Positions 1 through 5,557 of a DNA stretch of 8,684 bases are shown piece by piece; within the stretch, counting starts at the first letter, position 1, and each line of letters starts with the position of its first letter. Both the position numbers and the translations under genes were made by a program. The stretch comes from Candidatus Kaiserbacteria bacterium (GTDB lineage Bacteria; Patescibacteriota; Minisyncoccia; Phycocordibacterales; UBA918): assembly GCA_020428895.1 (NCBI GenBank), contig JAGQLZ010000027.1, positions 1-8,684 on the forward strand. The letters are read 5' to 3'. The notes beneath the pieces are model-generated. The model was given only the letters and a program-made list of their open reading frames with translations. It was not told the DNA's origin and ran no database searches.

Positions 1-150
1 GTAACGAAGTGAGAGTATGACAAAAAATCATTCTTTCATTCTTCGCATAATGGTCTATTCCTTAGAATCACCAATCGTTATCTGTAGCGAATATAAACTA
101 TTTATAATCAACGGGAGTATCGCTCCTTCCTAAATTGACTTTATTCGATC

Positions 151-564
151 TTAAGAAGCTTTTGGCCGCTTAGCACCATAGCGAGAACGTCCGCGGCGGC
201 GGGCATCCACTCCAGTTGCATCGTACTTACCACGTACTACAGTGTACTGAACACCAATATCCTTTACACGTCCACCACGCACCAAGACCACTGAGTGCTC
301 TTGCAGGGTGTGACCCATACCTGGAATATAAGCAGTAATTTCCTGTCCGTTACTTAGACGAACACGAGCAATTTTTCGAATCGCTGAGTTCGGCTTACGA
401 GGTGTTTTCGTGGTTACACGAGTACATACACCACGCTTATACGGAGAGTTGTACTTGTTAGGCTGATTCTTGATCGAATTAAAGCCTGCTTGTAGCGCAC
501 CGGTCTTAGACTTAGTAGCCTTATCACGGCGTCGCTTTTTTGTTAATTGATTTATTGTTGCCAT
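151..564 (-). CDS. rpsL: 30S ribosomal protein S12 (uS12)
   Basis: This is the small-subunit protein at the decoding centre, where it helps check codon-anticodon pairing. The 137-residue product has the hallmark PNSA loop (residues 58-61), the [15 protein letters not shown] block (88-102) and the C-terminal [11 protein letters not shown]. From memory of the family, it is the long form found in Bacillus, carrying an extra segment of about 13 residues (27-39) that E. coli S12 lacks. Two positions are odd. Residue 56, equivalent to E. coli Lys43, is Arg. The KDLPGV loop reads KDIGV (101-105), so one residue is missing where Leu90-Pro91 would be. The MATINQL start matches the family. No Shine-Dalgarno is visible before the ATG. 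It lies downstream of the peptidase gene on the same strand, 47 bases apart. The usual partner rpsG is not visible in the 150 bases downstream. Confidence 0.98.
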   Translation of the reverse strand: MATINQLTKKRRRDKATKSKTGALQAGFNSIKNQPNKYNSPYKRGVCTRVTTKTPRKPNSAIRKIARVRLSNGQEITAYIPGMGHTLQEHSVVLVRGGRVKDIGVQYTVVRGKYDATGVDARRRGRSRYGAKRPKAS

Positions 565-580
565 AATTAATAGCCCGAAT

Positions 581-608
581 ACAATACTATACTTGTATTA
601 TTTAGCAA
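581..608 (-). promoter_or_regulatory. candidate rpsL promoter
   Basis: Reading the minus strand, TTGCTA (608-603) lies 16 bases before TATTGT (586-581). An overlapping alternative -10, TATAGT (591-586), sits 21 bases before the rpsL ATG but has no good -35. A 6-bp inverted repeat (TACTTG/CAAGTA) spans the same bases. The hexamers are only partial matches, and transcription could also come from the upstream peptidase gene. Confidence 0.35.
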
Positions 609-611
609 GTA

Positions 612-1265
612 TTAAATAAATATTATTAGATCAGCCAACCAACGAGTTGTTTCATAAAGTGGACCACCTAGAAAGAAAACAAACACCAAAATCACTACAA
701 AAAAAGAAACTGCTAGATTTCGCTCCATATTGACTCGCAAATTTTCGTATTTCATGGATAGGTTATATGGTAAGAGACGAGGCAGGATTTTAGAACCATC
801 AAGTGGCGGAATCGGAATTAAATTAAACAAAGCTAAGAAAATATTTAGCATCACGATTGAAAAAGCTACTTGTACAAACATGGCAGATAGACCTAACATC
901 ATATGAAAATTGATAAGCATTGCAAAAATAAACGCTATCGCTAAGTTCATAACCGGACCGGCAACTGCTACTATCGCCTCTCCCCATTTTTGGTTACTAA
1001 GATTATATGGATTGTACGGAACTGGCTTAGCTGCTCCAAAAAGAATCGGTGAACCGCTCAAAATCAGGAAGGCTGGTAGAATGACAGACATTAGAGGATC
1101 AATATGTACAACTGGGTTGGCGGAAAGTCGGCCAGCTAAGCGAGCCGTCGGGTCACCCAACCAATTGGCTGCGTATCCGTGGGCCATTTCATGAAGAACG
1201 ACCGAAAATACTAAAGCGATAATCAAAATAATATCTGCTGATTCCATATTGAAACAGCATAACAT
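612..1265 (-). CDS. site-2 protease family (M50B) intramembrane zinc metallopeptidase
   Basis: This is a polytopic membrane zinc peptidase of the small Rip/YwhC-like branch of family M50, which cuts substrates within or next to the membrane. The sequence shows HEMAH (residues 25-29; His25 and His29 as zinc ligands, Glu26 catalytic) inside the first hydrophobic helix. GDPTARLAGRLSANP (37-51) follows, then hydrophobic segments near 60-77, 97-120 and 126-150. The second signature NLIPIPPLDG (148-157) supplies the third ligand, Asp156. There is no PDZ or CBS domain, so the substrate cannot be guessed. The Met at residue 7 (base 1247) is the more likely start. It fits family N-termini, and a TATAAT at 1275-1270 would start transcription close to base 1263, too late for the ATG at 1265. 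It is divergent from rpmB and upstream of rpsL. Confidence 0.93.
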   Translation of the reverse strand: MLCCFNMESADIILIIALVFSVVLHEMAHGYAANWLGDPTARLAGRLSANPVVHIDPLMSVILPAFLILSGSPILFGAAKPVPYNPYNLSNQKWGEAIVAVAGPVMNLAIAFIFAMLINFHMMLGLSAMFVQVAFSIVMLNIFLALFNLIPIPPLDGSKILPRLLPYNLSMKYENLRVNMERNLAVSFFVVILVFVFFLGGPLYETTRWLADLIIFI

Positions 1266-1269
1266 GAGT

Positions 1270-1275
1270 ATTATA
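1270..1275 (-). promoter_or_regulatory. candidate -10 element for the M50 peptidase gene
   Basis: The minus strand reads TATAAT here, 22 bases before the internal ATG at 1247. No convincing -35 stands 16-18 bases upstream. If used, the leader would be about 15 bases and the annotated first ATG (1265) would not be transcribed in frame, which supports the shorter protein. Confidence 0.45.
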
Positions 1276-1298
1276 TGAATATCTAGTTAGCTTAACGC

Positions 1299-1326
1299 TT
1301 GCAGAATATAACTTATATGTTACGAT
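1299..1326 (+). promoter_or_regulatory. candidate rpmB promoter (extended -10)
   Basis: TTGCAG (1299-1304), a 16-base spacer, then TACGAT (1321-1326) preceded by TG at 1318-1319, which makes an extended -10 pattern. The -10 ends 23 bases before the rpmB ATG, predicting a leader of about 16 bases without a Shine-Dalgarno sequence. Confidence 0.45.
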
Positions 1327-1349
1327 ACGCGCACTAAATTATATTATTT

Positions 1350-1592
1350 ATGGCAAAGCAATGTGACATCACCGGCAAGAAAACTCAAATCGGAGGCCGC
1401 TATAGTAACCGTACCCGTGCGACACAGTTCAACCCGTGTGGTAAGACTCGTCGTCAGCCAAATCTCCAAAAGAAGCGTATTTATGTTCCTGAATTGGATA
1501 AACACGTAACGGTAAACATTTCTACTAAAGCTCTACGAACTATTGCTAAGAACGGTGCATACAAAACTCTAAAAGAAGCAAAACTTATTTAG
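1350..1592 (+). CDS. rpmB: 50S ribosomal protein L28 (bL28)
   Basis: This is a large-subunit ribosomal protein of 80 residues, a normal length for the family. It opens with MAKQCDITGKK (C-x-x-T-G-K is the L28 signature) and continues with a basic RRQPNLQKKRIYV stretch (34-46), matching the family's RxFxPNLHxxRxWV block. It ends with the VTVNISTKALRTIAKNG segment (53-69) that corresponds to the V-x-x-S-K-x-L-R-x-I-x-K-x-G helix. Only scattered cysteines remain (Cys5, Cys30), so a four-cysteine zinc ribbon is not expected. The middle insert QFNPCGKTR (26-34) replaces the usual SHSxxxTKR region and looks lineage-specific. It stands as a single-gene unit, divergent from the peptidase gene, and is closed by the strong terminator just downstream. 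Confidence 0.96.
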   Translation: MAKQCDITGKKTQIGGRYSNRTRATQFNPCGKTRRQPNLQKKRIYVPELDKHVTVNISTKALRTIAKNGAYKTLKEAKLI

Positions 1593-1597
1593 TAAGT

Positions 1598-1644
1598 ATA
1601 AAAACAGCCGGTCGCTCTTTAATGGCGACCGGCTGTTTTTATTT
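1598..1644. terminator. bidirectional intrinsic terminator between rpmB and the MBL gene
   Basis: An 18-bp uninterrupted stem (1598-1615 with 1625-1642) with a 9-base loop contains the GC-rich core CAGCCGGTCGC. On the plus strand it runs into a T-rich tract (1636-1644). On the minus strand the A-run at 1600-1604 becomes a T tract. It can therefore end both the plus-strand rpmB transcript and the minus-strand MBL transcript. The MBL stop codon (TAA, 1641-1639) lies inside the stem. Confidence 0.92.
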
Positions 1645-2517
1645 CAACCACACCTCCCTACCATCGCTTACAAAACTAATTGTTCCAGCTTCAATAGTTG
1701 AATAAATTTTTGCTCCAGAAATAATAGTTCTGCCAATCACGTCTTTATTTGGGTGACCATAACGATTATCCTTACCAGACGAAACAACTGCGTACTCTGG
1801 ATCAACAACTTCTAAAAATATTTCACTAGTTGAGGTTTTGGAACCATGATGACCTAACTTTAATACTTCACTTTCAAGTTGGTCTCCATAAATACTCACT
1901 AAATAATCCTCAATCTCATACGGCGCGTCACCGGTCAACATAAACTCGATGTCTCCATAGCGTAACTGAACAATTATTGAAGCATTGTTACTTTCCCAGC
2001 CGTCAGTTGGACCGGCTGGGGAAAGAATCTCTAGAGTAGTTGACGCTCCTAATTGAAAAACTTGCCCTCGTCTAGCCAAAATTATTGAAGCATTTTCTGC
2101 TTTTGTATTTTTACTAAAGATATCGCTAGCTTCTGTAGCATTCTTATTTTCAGTTAGTAAAATATTTTTTACATCGTAGCGATTAAGTACGTCTATCAAG
2201 CCTCCGATATGATCTTTATCTGAATGTGTGGCAATTACTAAATCTATATTTCTATCAAATACTTTCATCTGGGATCCTAACTCACGTAAAACTGAACTAT
2301 CTGGACCACCATCTATCAAAACCTGAATACCATCTGGTGTTTTTATAAATATTGCATCTCCTTGGCCAACATCAAAAAAGTGTACCTCAAGATTTGCCTG
2401 TGGATTCCGGAAATTGGCTTTGCCAATTTCCGGAATCCACACCACCAACCCCGCCAGCAACAAAACTAGAACCACCCAAATCCGGACTCGCACAATCTTA
2501 TCTTCCATTAACTGCAT
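1639..2517 (-). CDS. membrane-anchored ComEC/Rec2-type metallo-beta-lactamase-fold hydrolase
   Basis: This 292-residue protein matches the C-terminal extracytoplasmic domain of ComEC, which is thought to degrade or process the non-transported DNA strand during uptake. A short basic N-terminus and one hydrophobic helix (about 12-28) form a signal anchor, placing the catalytic domain outside the membrane. Motifs in order are DVGQGDA (49-55), IDGG (68-71), THSDKDHIGG (97-106, metal site), LTGD (194-197), LGHHGS (221-226) and SSG...GHP (246-256). The set is complete, so the enzyme should be active. The channel part of ComEC is a separate protein encoded at 3179-4747, on the same strand but separated by the divergent superoxide dismutase gene. 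Residues 26-40, between anchor and domain, are encoded by a 20-bp perfect hairpin. Met4 is an alternative start. No Shine-Dalgarno is seen. Stand-alone MBL hydrolases with other substrates are the alternative reading. Confidence 0.9.
   Translation of the reverse strand: MQLMEDKIVRVRIWVVLVLLLAGLVVWIPEIGKANFRNPQANLEVHFFDVGQGDAIFIKTPDGIQVLIDGGPDSSVLRELGSQMKVFDRNIDLVIATHSDKDHIGGLIDVLNRYDVKNILLTENKNATEASDIFSKNTKAENASIILARRGQVFQLGASTTLEILSPAGPTDGWESNNASIIVQLRYGDIEFMLTGDAPYEIEDYLVSIYGDQLESEVLKLGHHGSKTSTSEIFLEVVDPEYAVVSSGKDNRYGHPNKDVIGRTIISGAKIYSTIEAGTISFVSDGREVWLK
1991..2025. repeat. imperfect inverted repeat inside the MBL gene
   Basis: CTTTCCCAGCCG (1991-2002) pairs with CGGCTGGGGAAAG (2013-2025) over 12 bp with one bulged G and a 10-base loop. 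It encodes roughly residues 165-176 (SPAGPTDGWES). It shares the nine bases GACCGGCTG (2010-2018) with the arm of the terminator at 1598-1644 (1627-1635). Confidence 0.6.
2399..2441. repeat. 20-bp perfect inverted repeat (3-base loop) inside the MBL gene
   Basis: Bases 2399-2418 are the exact reverse complement of 2422-2441, with a TTT loop (2419-2421). On the mRNA it falls 77-119 bases into the reading frame and encodes residues 26-40, the linker between membrane anchor and MBL domain. No U tract follows on the coding strand, so it is not a usual terminator. Confidence 0.95.
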
Positions 2518-2533
2518 TATAAGCTAATAAAAT

Positions 2534-2561
2534 TTGTTGCTAACGATCAACGCTGTATAAT
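2534..2561 (+). promoter_or_regulatory. candidate promoter of the superoxide dismutase gene
   Basis: A consensus -10 TATAAT (2556-2561) stands 16 bases after a weak -35, TTGTTG (2534-2539). The -10 ends 33 bases before the ATG, giving a leader of about 27 bases with no Shine-Dalgarno. The 77-base spacer is shared with the divergent MBL gene, for which I found no equally clear promoter. Confidence 0.5.
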
Positions 2562-2594
2562 GAAGTTACTATTGTTTGTTAGTCTTTATATTTT

Positions 2595-3173
2595 ATGAAA
2601 TACGAACCATTAACTTTTGATATTCCAGAACTTGATGGCATCTCTAAAGAGACCATCGACTCGCACATTGGCCTTTATCAAGGATACGTAAAACACGTTA
2701 ACCTTATTCGTGACAAAATTATTGCGTTTGAAAATGACCCAGACAGTAACGGTTACGCTATTTCTGAGATACAAAGACGCTTAGGTTTTGAGTTTTGTGG
2801 AATGCGAAACCACGAATATTACTTTTCACAATTTGAAGGTGGTGCTAAGGATTTACCAGACGGCACACTTAAAGAAAAAATTGAATTTCAGTGGGGAAAC
2901 TATGAAACTTGGCTAGAACGATTTAAAACAATATCCATGACTCGTGGAGTAGGGTGGGTTATGTTGTATCATGACCCTCATACTGATCAACTTATACAAA
3001 CTTGGGTTGATGAACAACAACTCGGACAGCTAACAGACCTTGATATTATACTGGCCTTAGATATGTGGGAACATTCATATATGCGAGATTATTTACCAGC
3101 AGATAAAAGTAACTACGTTGACGCATTCTTCAAAAACCTAAACTGGGAAGTAGTGGCTGGACGTTTAATGTAA
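2595..3173 (+). CDS. Fe/Mn-family superoxide dismutase
   Basis: This enzyme converts superoxide to oxygen and hydrogen peroxide in the cytoplasm (no signal peptide). All four metal ligands are in place: His24 (SHIGLYQGYV), His73 (RNHEYYF), and Asp156 and His160 (LDMWEH). GVGWVMLYHD (118-127) and the channel tyrosine Tyr31 fit the family, and 192 residues is a normal length. The N-terminal helix is of the H-x3-Y-x2-YV kind, one residue shorter than H-x3-HH-x2-YV of E. coli, so the usual channel histidine is replaced by Tyr28. The second-sphere residue that tunes metal use appears to be Gln141 or Gln142 (DEQQLG). This resembles the Gln position of Mn enzymes, but the metal cannot be called. It is flanked by the two halves of ComEC, divergent from one and ending 5 bases from the stop of the other. 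Confidence 0.95.
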   Translation: MKYEPLTFDIPELDGISKETIDSHIGLYQGYVKHVNLIRDKIIAFENDPDSNGYAISEIQRRLGFEFCGMRNHEYYFSQFEGGAKDLPDGTLKEKIEFQWGNYETWLERFKTISMTRGVGWVMLYHDPHTDQLIQTWVDEQQLGQLTDLDIILALDMWEHSYMRDYLPADKSNYVDAFFKNLNWEVVAGRLM

Positions 3174-3178
3174 ATTTG

Positions 3179-4747
3179 CTACCGGAAGAAGACTGGGGTA
3201 TTAGTGGCGGACGAATCACTTCGTGATTCGTCCGCCACTATCGTTTCTTCTTCAACAATTGTCCAGCCAGCCAAAGCCTGTTTGCCTGATTCGATTTTTA
3301 ATATTTTCAAAACCACTACCCCAATAATTCCGTACAATATAATAAGCCACCATATTGAAAAAACTGGAGCAATTACTGAAGCAAACGGTGAAGCGGCGAA
3401 CCACTGACTAATTGTTACGATATATAAAAGTGAGTAATGCCCCAAAAATACAAATGGTAAAGCTAGTGGAACTGAAATCATCCCCACTAACCCAGAAATA
3501 AATACCAACAACATAGCTACTGGCACCATCGGTAACACCAGCACGTTTACTATTACTGCTACCAATGATAACTCACCGATTTGATACAAAATTAACGGAG
3601 CTACAAATACTTGAGTCACTAACGTGGCTACTAGAAATTCTCTTATTCCTAACCAGGTTGGTACCGACGAAAGCCATTCACCAATACGTTCTGAACATAG
3701 CAAAAGTCCTAACGTAGCCAAAAAGGAAAGTTGGAAACCAACATCATACAAAAGAAGATACGGATTTATCATCAACATAATAAAACCTGCTAAAAACAAT
3801 GCTCGCATTACCAAATACTGACGATCTAAAAGTTTTGATAACAACAATAGCGACGCCATCAAGCTGGCTCGCACTACTGTAGCTGACAGACCAACTAAAA
3901 GTGCGAACGAAATTATCGACATAATACCCACCACCATTCTCATTCTAAATGGTAATAAAAATGACAGTACGTACATCACAAATAGCACTACCAACATGAT
4001 ATTGTAGCCAGAAAGAACAACGATATGAATAATCCCAGCCCGACGAAAATCTTGCTCAAGTTCATCGCCTAGTGCCTGTTTAACTCCTAATAATAATCCT
4101 TCACCAAGACCAGCGTATGGTTCTTGATACAGACCTTCTGTCACATCCATAAAACTTTTTTTAAATTCATATAACTTGGTCATAAAATAATTACCATGAC
4201 CGCTTTCCAAAACTTTAACTTCTGAAAATGACATCGTGTGGTCTATCCCTCTGGCTCTTAAGTACTCTGGATACAAAAAAATCCGATCGTAATCGGTGGC
4301 AAAACTAGTTGGTTTTTTAAGAGTTCCTGTCACTTGCACCAAATCTCCATACTCAACTTGAGAGTAACGCTCTACAATAGCTAATATTTTAATCGCTTCG
4401 GTTTCTATCGTTAGATGTGTAGTACTTTCCCGCACATCCGGTTCAACGACTATGACTCCTTCAATAGTTACTTCAGTTTCCAGTAAATTATCATACGGGT
4501 CTGGTAAGTACGATTCTTTCTCAAGATACATCCGACTCATCCCTAGTGCACAAAAAAGCAAACCAGCACAAAATATTTTTAGACTATTTGAGTAATCACT
4601 ATCAGTTTTTTTGTTTATTAAAAATAATCCGACTCCTATTAAAACCAACCAAGTGGTAATAAATAAACTAATATCAAAAATTGAACTTAGTCCCACTCCA
4701 AAAGCAAAAGAAATGGTGACTGCGTAAATAAACTGCTTTTGATACAT
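3179..4747 (-). CDS. comEC: ComEC/Rec2 competence channel protein lacking the MBL domain
   Basis: This is the inner-membrane channel that passes single-stranded DNA into the cytoplasm during natural transformation. The 522 residues begin with two or three hydrophobic helices (6-73). A soluble OB-like DUF4131 segment follows (about 90-180, with the DYDRIFLYPEYLRARGI end). The polytopic Competence domain is about 210-480: GLLLGVKQALGDEL, FRRAGIIHIVVLSGYN (234-249), VVRASLMA (291-298), and DVGFQLSFLATLG (335-347). Full-length ComEC of many bacteria is 700-800 residues and ends in an MBL domain. Here that part is the separate gene at 1639-2517. After the last helix comes a polar tail (about 485-522), part of which (503-515) is encoded by an 18-bp perfect hairpin. 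A terminator-like hairpin stands just upstream and no clear promoter or Shine-Dalgarno is visible, so expression may depend on readthrough from the DUF465 gene. Confidence 0.95.
   Translation of the reverse strand: MYQKQFIYAVTISFAFGVGLSSIFDISLFITTWLVLIGVGLFLINKKTDSDYSNSLKIFCAGLLFCALGMSRMYLEKESYLPDPYDNLLETEVTIEGVIVVEPDVRESTTHLTIETEAIKILAIVERYSQVEYGDLVQVTGTLKKPTSFATDYDRIFLYPEYLRARGIDHTMSFSEVKVLESGHGNYFMTKLYEFKKSFMDVTEGLYQEPYAGLGEGLLLGVKQALGDELEQDFRRAGIIHIVVLSGYNIMLVVLFVMYVLSFLLPFRMRMVVGIMSIISFALLVGLSATVVRASLMASLLLLSKLLDRQYLVMRALFLAGFIMLMINPYLLLYDVGFQLSFLATLGLLLCSERIGEWLSSVPTWLGIREFLVATLVTQVFVAPLILYQIGELSLVAVIVNVLVLPMVPVAMLLVFISGLVGMISVPLALPFVFLGHYSLLYIVTISQWFAASPFASVIAPVFSIWWLIILYGIIGVVVLKILKIESGKQALAGWTIVEEETIVADESRSDSSATNTPVFFR
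3202..3240. repeat. 18-bp perfect inverted repeat (3-base loop) in the 3' end of comEC, just past the SOD gene
   Basis: Bases 3202-3219 are the exact reverse complement of 3223-3240, with a TTC loop. It encodes residues 503-515 (VADESRSDSSAT and flank) of the ComEC tail. It also lies 29 bases after the SOD stop. The plus strand continues TATCGTTTCTTCTTC, a broken T tract, so it may act as a weak terminator for the SOD transcript from within comEC. Confidence 0.95.
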
Positions 4748-4762
4748 ATCTTGCAGTTTACC

Positions 4763-4795
4763 AAAAGAAATGGCGATAGCATTTTGCTACCGCCA
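4763..4795 (-). terminator. intrinsic terminator / possible attenuator between the DUF465 gene and comEC
   Basis: On the minus-strand RNA, a 10-bp stem (TGGCGGTAGC with GCTATCGCCA, one G-U pair, 5-base loop) is followed by UUUCUUUU (4770-4763). It starts 24 bases after the DUF465 gene's stop and ends 15 bases before the comEC ATG. It would end the recJ-rnhA-DUF465 transcript and let only part of it continue into comEC. Confidence 0.75.
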
Positions 4796-4819
4796 ATATT
4801 GTCACCTGAAAATTTCCAA

Positions 4820-5050
4820 TCAGTCATAAACCGATTCATTACAAACCGAGCCACTCGGCTCATGATCATCATCAGATTTATTTTTTAAACGAGAAATTCT
4901 TTCTTTGAGCTGAAGCTTCTGCCTTTTGAGTGCTGCCACCTGAAGTGAGTCGAAGGCAGCGATTTCCATAAGTCTGCGAATCTCCTCATCCAGTTTGGCA
5001 TGCTCTTTTTGACACCGCCTCACCAAATACTCATTTGTTGTTGTTTTCAT
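4820..5050 (-). CDS. small DUF465 (YdcH-like) coiled-coil protein
   Basis: This 76-residue, highly charged protein has no known biochemical function. Residues 8-55 match the DUF465/YdcH pattern: a first helix with KEHAKLDEEIRRL (15-27) and a second with LKRQKLQLKERISRL (41-55), equivalent to the family's LKKxKLxLKDxI. Such proteins fold as an alpha-helical hairpin. The turn (about residues 31-39, FDSLQVA) is encoded by a REP-like motif. The tail from 57 onward (KSDDDHEPSGSVCNESVYD) is acidic and probably disordered. It is the only gene in the window with a convincing Shine-Dalgarno sequence, which supports the ATG at 5050. It lies downstream of rnhA on the same strand and is closed by a terminator hairpin. 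It ends in TGA. The family call is by pattern recognition only. Confidence 0.75.
   Translation of the reverse strand: MKTTTNEYLVRRCQKEHAKLDEEIRRLMEIAAFDSLQVAALKRQKLQLKERISRLKNKSDDDHEPSGSVCNESVYD
4932..4960. repeat. REP-like motif with 6-bp flanking stem, inside the DUF465 gene
   Basis: GCTGCC (4932-4937) and GGCAGC (4955-4960) pair around the core CCTGAAGTGAGTCGAAGG (4939-4956). From memory, this core resembles scattered repetitive palindromes of the form CCTGAG...GTCGAAGG seen in many bacterial genomes. It is a single copy here, so repeat status is inferred. Confidence 0.4.
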
Positions 5051-5058
5051 TCACAAAT

Positions 5059-5065
5059 CTCCCTT
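5059..5065 (-). promoter_or_regulatory. Shine-Dalgarno sequence of the DUF465 gene
   Basis: The minus strand reads AAGGGAG, with GGAG ending 8 bases before the ATG at 5050. It is the only clear ribosome-binding site in this window. Upstream, a weak TTAAGC-17-TACAAA pair might be a promoter. Confidence 0.7.
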
Positions 5066-5125
5066 AGATTTTGTATGTGACACAGGAAAGAAGCTTAACA
5101 GTCTTTAAGAAAATATCAAGATTTA

Positions 5126-5545
5126 TTACTCACCATCTAGAGCTTCATTCACTAGTCGATCAGCTTCTTTATTTTTCTCACGTCTTACATGAGTCAAAGT
5201 AAGATTAGGAAAACTAGCTACCCGTAGATTATGAATCTCTATAAAATAAGGAATTAGACCGATATCTTTGATTTGATATTCAGCGTTTAGTTGTTTTTTT
5301 ACTAGTTCGCTATCCATACGAATTTCAAATTCCATATCTCTAGTTGCTTTGCCATACTTTTTCTTAAGACCATTTAAACATCGTGCTACAGCCATATATT
5401 CGGCAATATTATTAGTGCTATTTCCGATTGTCTCTGACACTTCGGCAATTTTGTCACCAGCTTCATTTGTGACAAACACGCCAATAGCCGCTGGTCCCGG
5501 ATTACCTCTTGATCCTCCATCGGTATAACAAATTATTTTTTCCAT
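5126..5545 (-). CDS. rnhA: ribonuclease HI family protein
   Basis: This enzyme cleaves the RNA strand of RNA-DNA hybrids, as in R-loops and primer remnants. The catalytic DEDD set is complete: Asp9 (YTDGGSRGNPGPA), Glu49 (NNIAEY), Asp78 (RMDSELV) and Asp129 (KEADRLVNEAL). His119 (THVRR) corresponds to the flexible catalytic-loop histidine of E. coli RNase HI. At 139 residues it is the compact form resembling archaeal and Bacillus YpeP-like RNase HI, without the basic handle of the E. coli enzyme. It begins 12 bases after the recJ stop, in the same frame, with no Shine-Dalgarno, so it is very likely co-transcribed and possibly translationally coupled. A minus-strand TATACT lies 6 bases before the ATG but has no matching -35. 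Confidence 0.93.
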   Translation of the reverse strand: MEKIICYTDGGSRGNPGPAAIGVFVTNEAGDKIAEVSETIGNSTNNIAEYMAVARCLNGLKKKYGKATRDMEFEIRMDSELVKKQLNAEYQIKDIGLIPYFIEIHNLRVASFPNLTLTHVRREKNKEADRLVNEALDGE

Positions 5546-5557
5546 AAGTGCAGTATA

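Noticed and set aside
1..150. Possible start of a downstream gene (such as rpsG) on the minus strand, with ATGs at 48 and 31, and a CGAAGTGAG motif at 5-13 like that at 4943
   Set aside because: The ATG at 48 hits a stop after six codons. The one at 31 gives only ten residues before the window edge, without likeness to S7. The short shared motif alone does not make a repeat.
910..1194. Plus-strand open frame of 94 codons opposite the M50 peptidase gene
   Set aside because: It is a shadow of a well-supported gene, with no recognisable domain and no start signals. The same holds for open frames at 3204-3407, 3624-3821, 4687-4872, 6036-6248 and 7353-7556.
3202..3240. Inverted-repeat ends of an insertion sequence between 2399 and 3240
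   Set aside because: The two hairpins have different arm sequences and there is no transposase between them, only SOD and parts of the two ComEC genes.
5552..5557. Minus-strand TATACT just before rnhA as a leaderless promoter
   Set aside because: There is no suitable -35, and the gene sits 12 bases after recJ in an evident operon.
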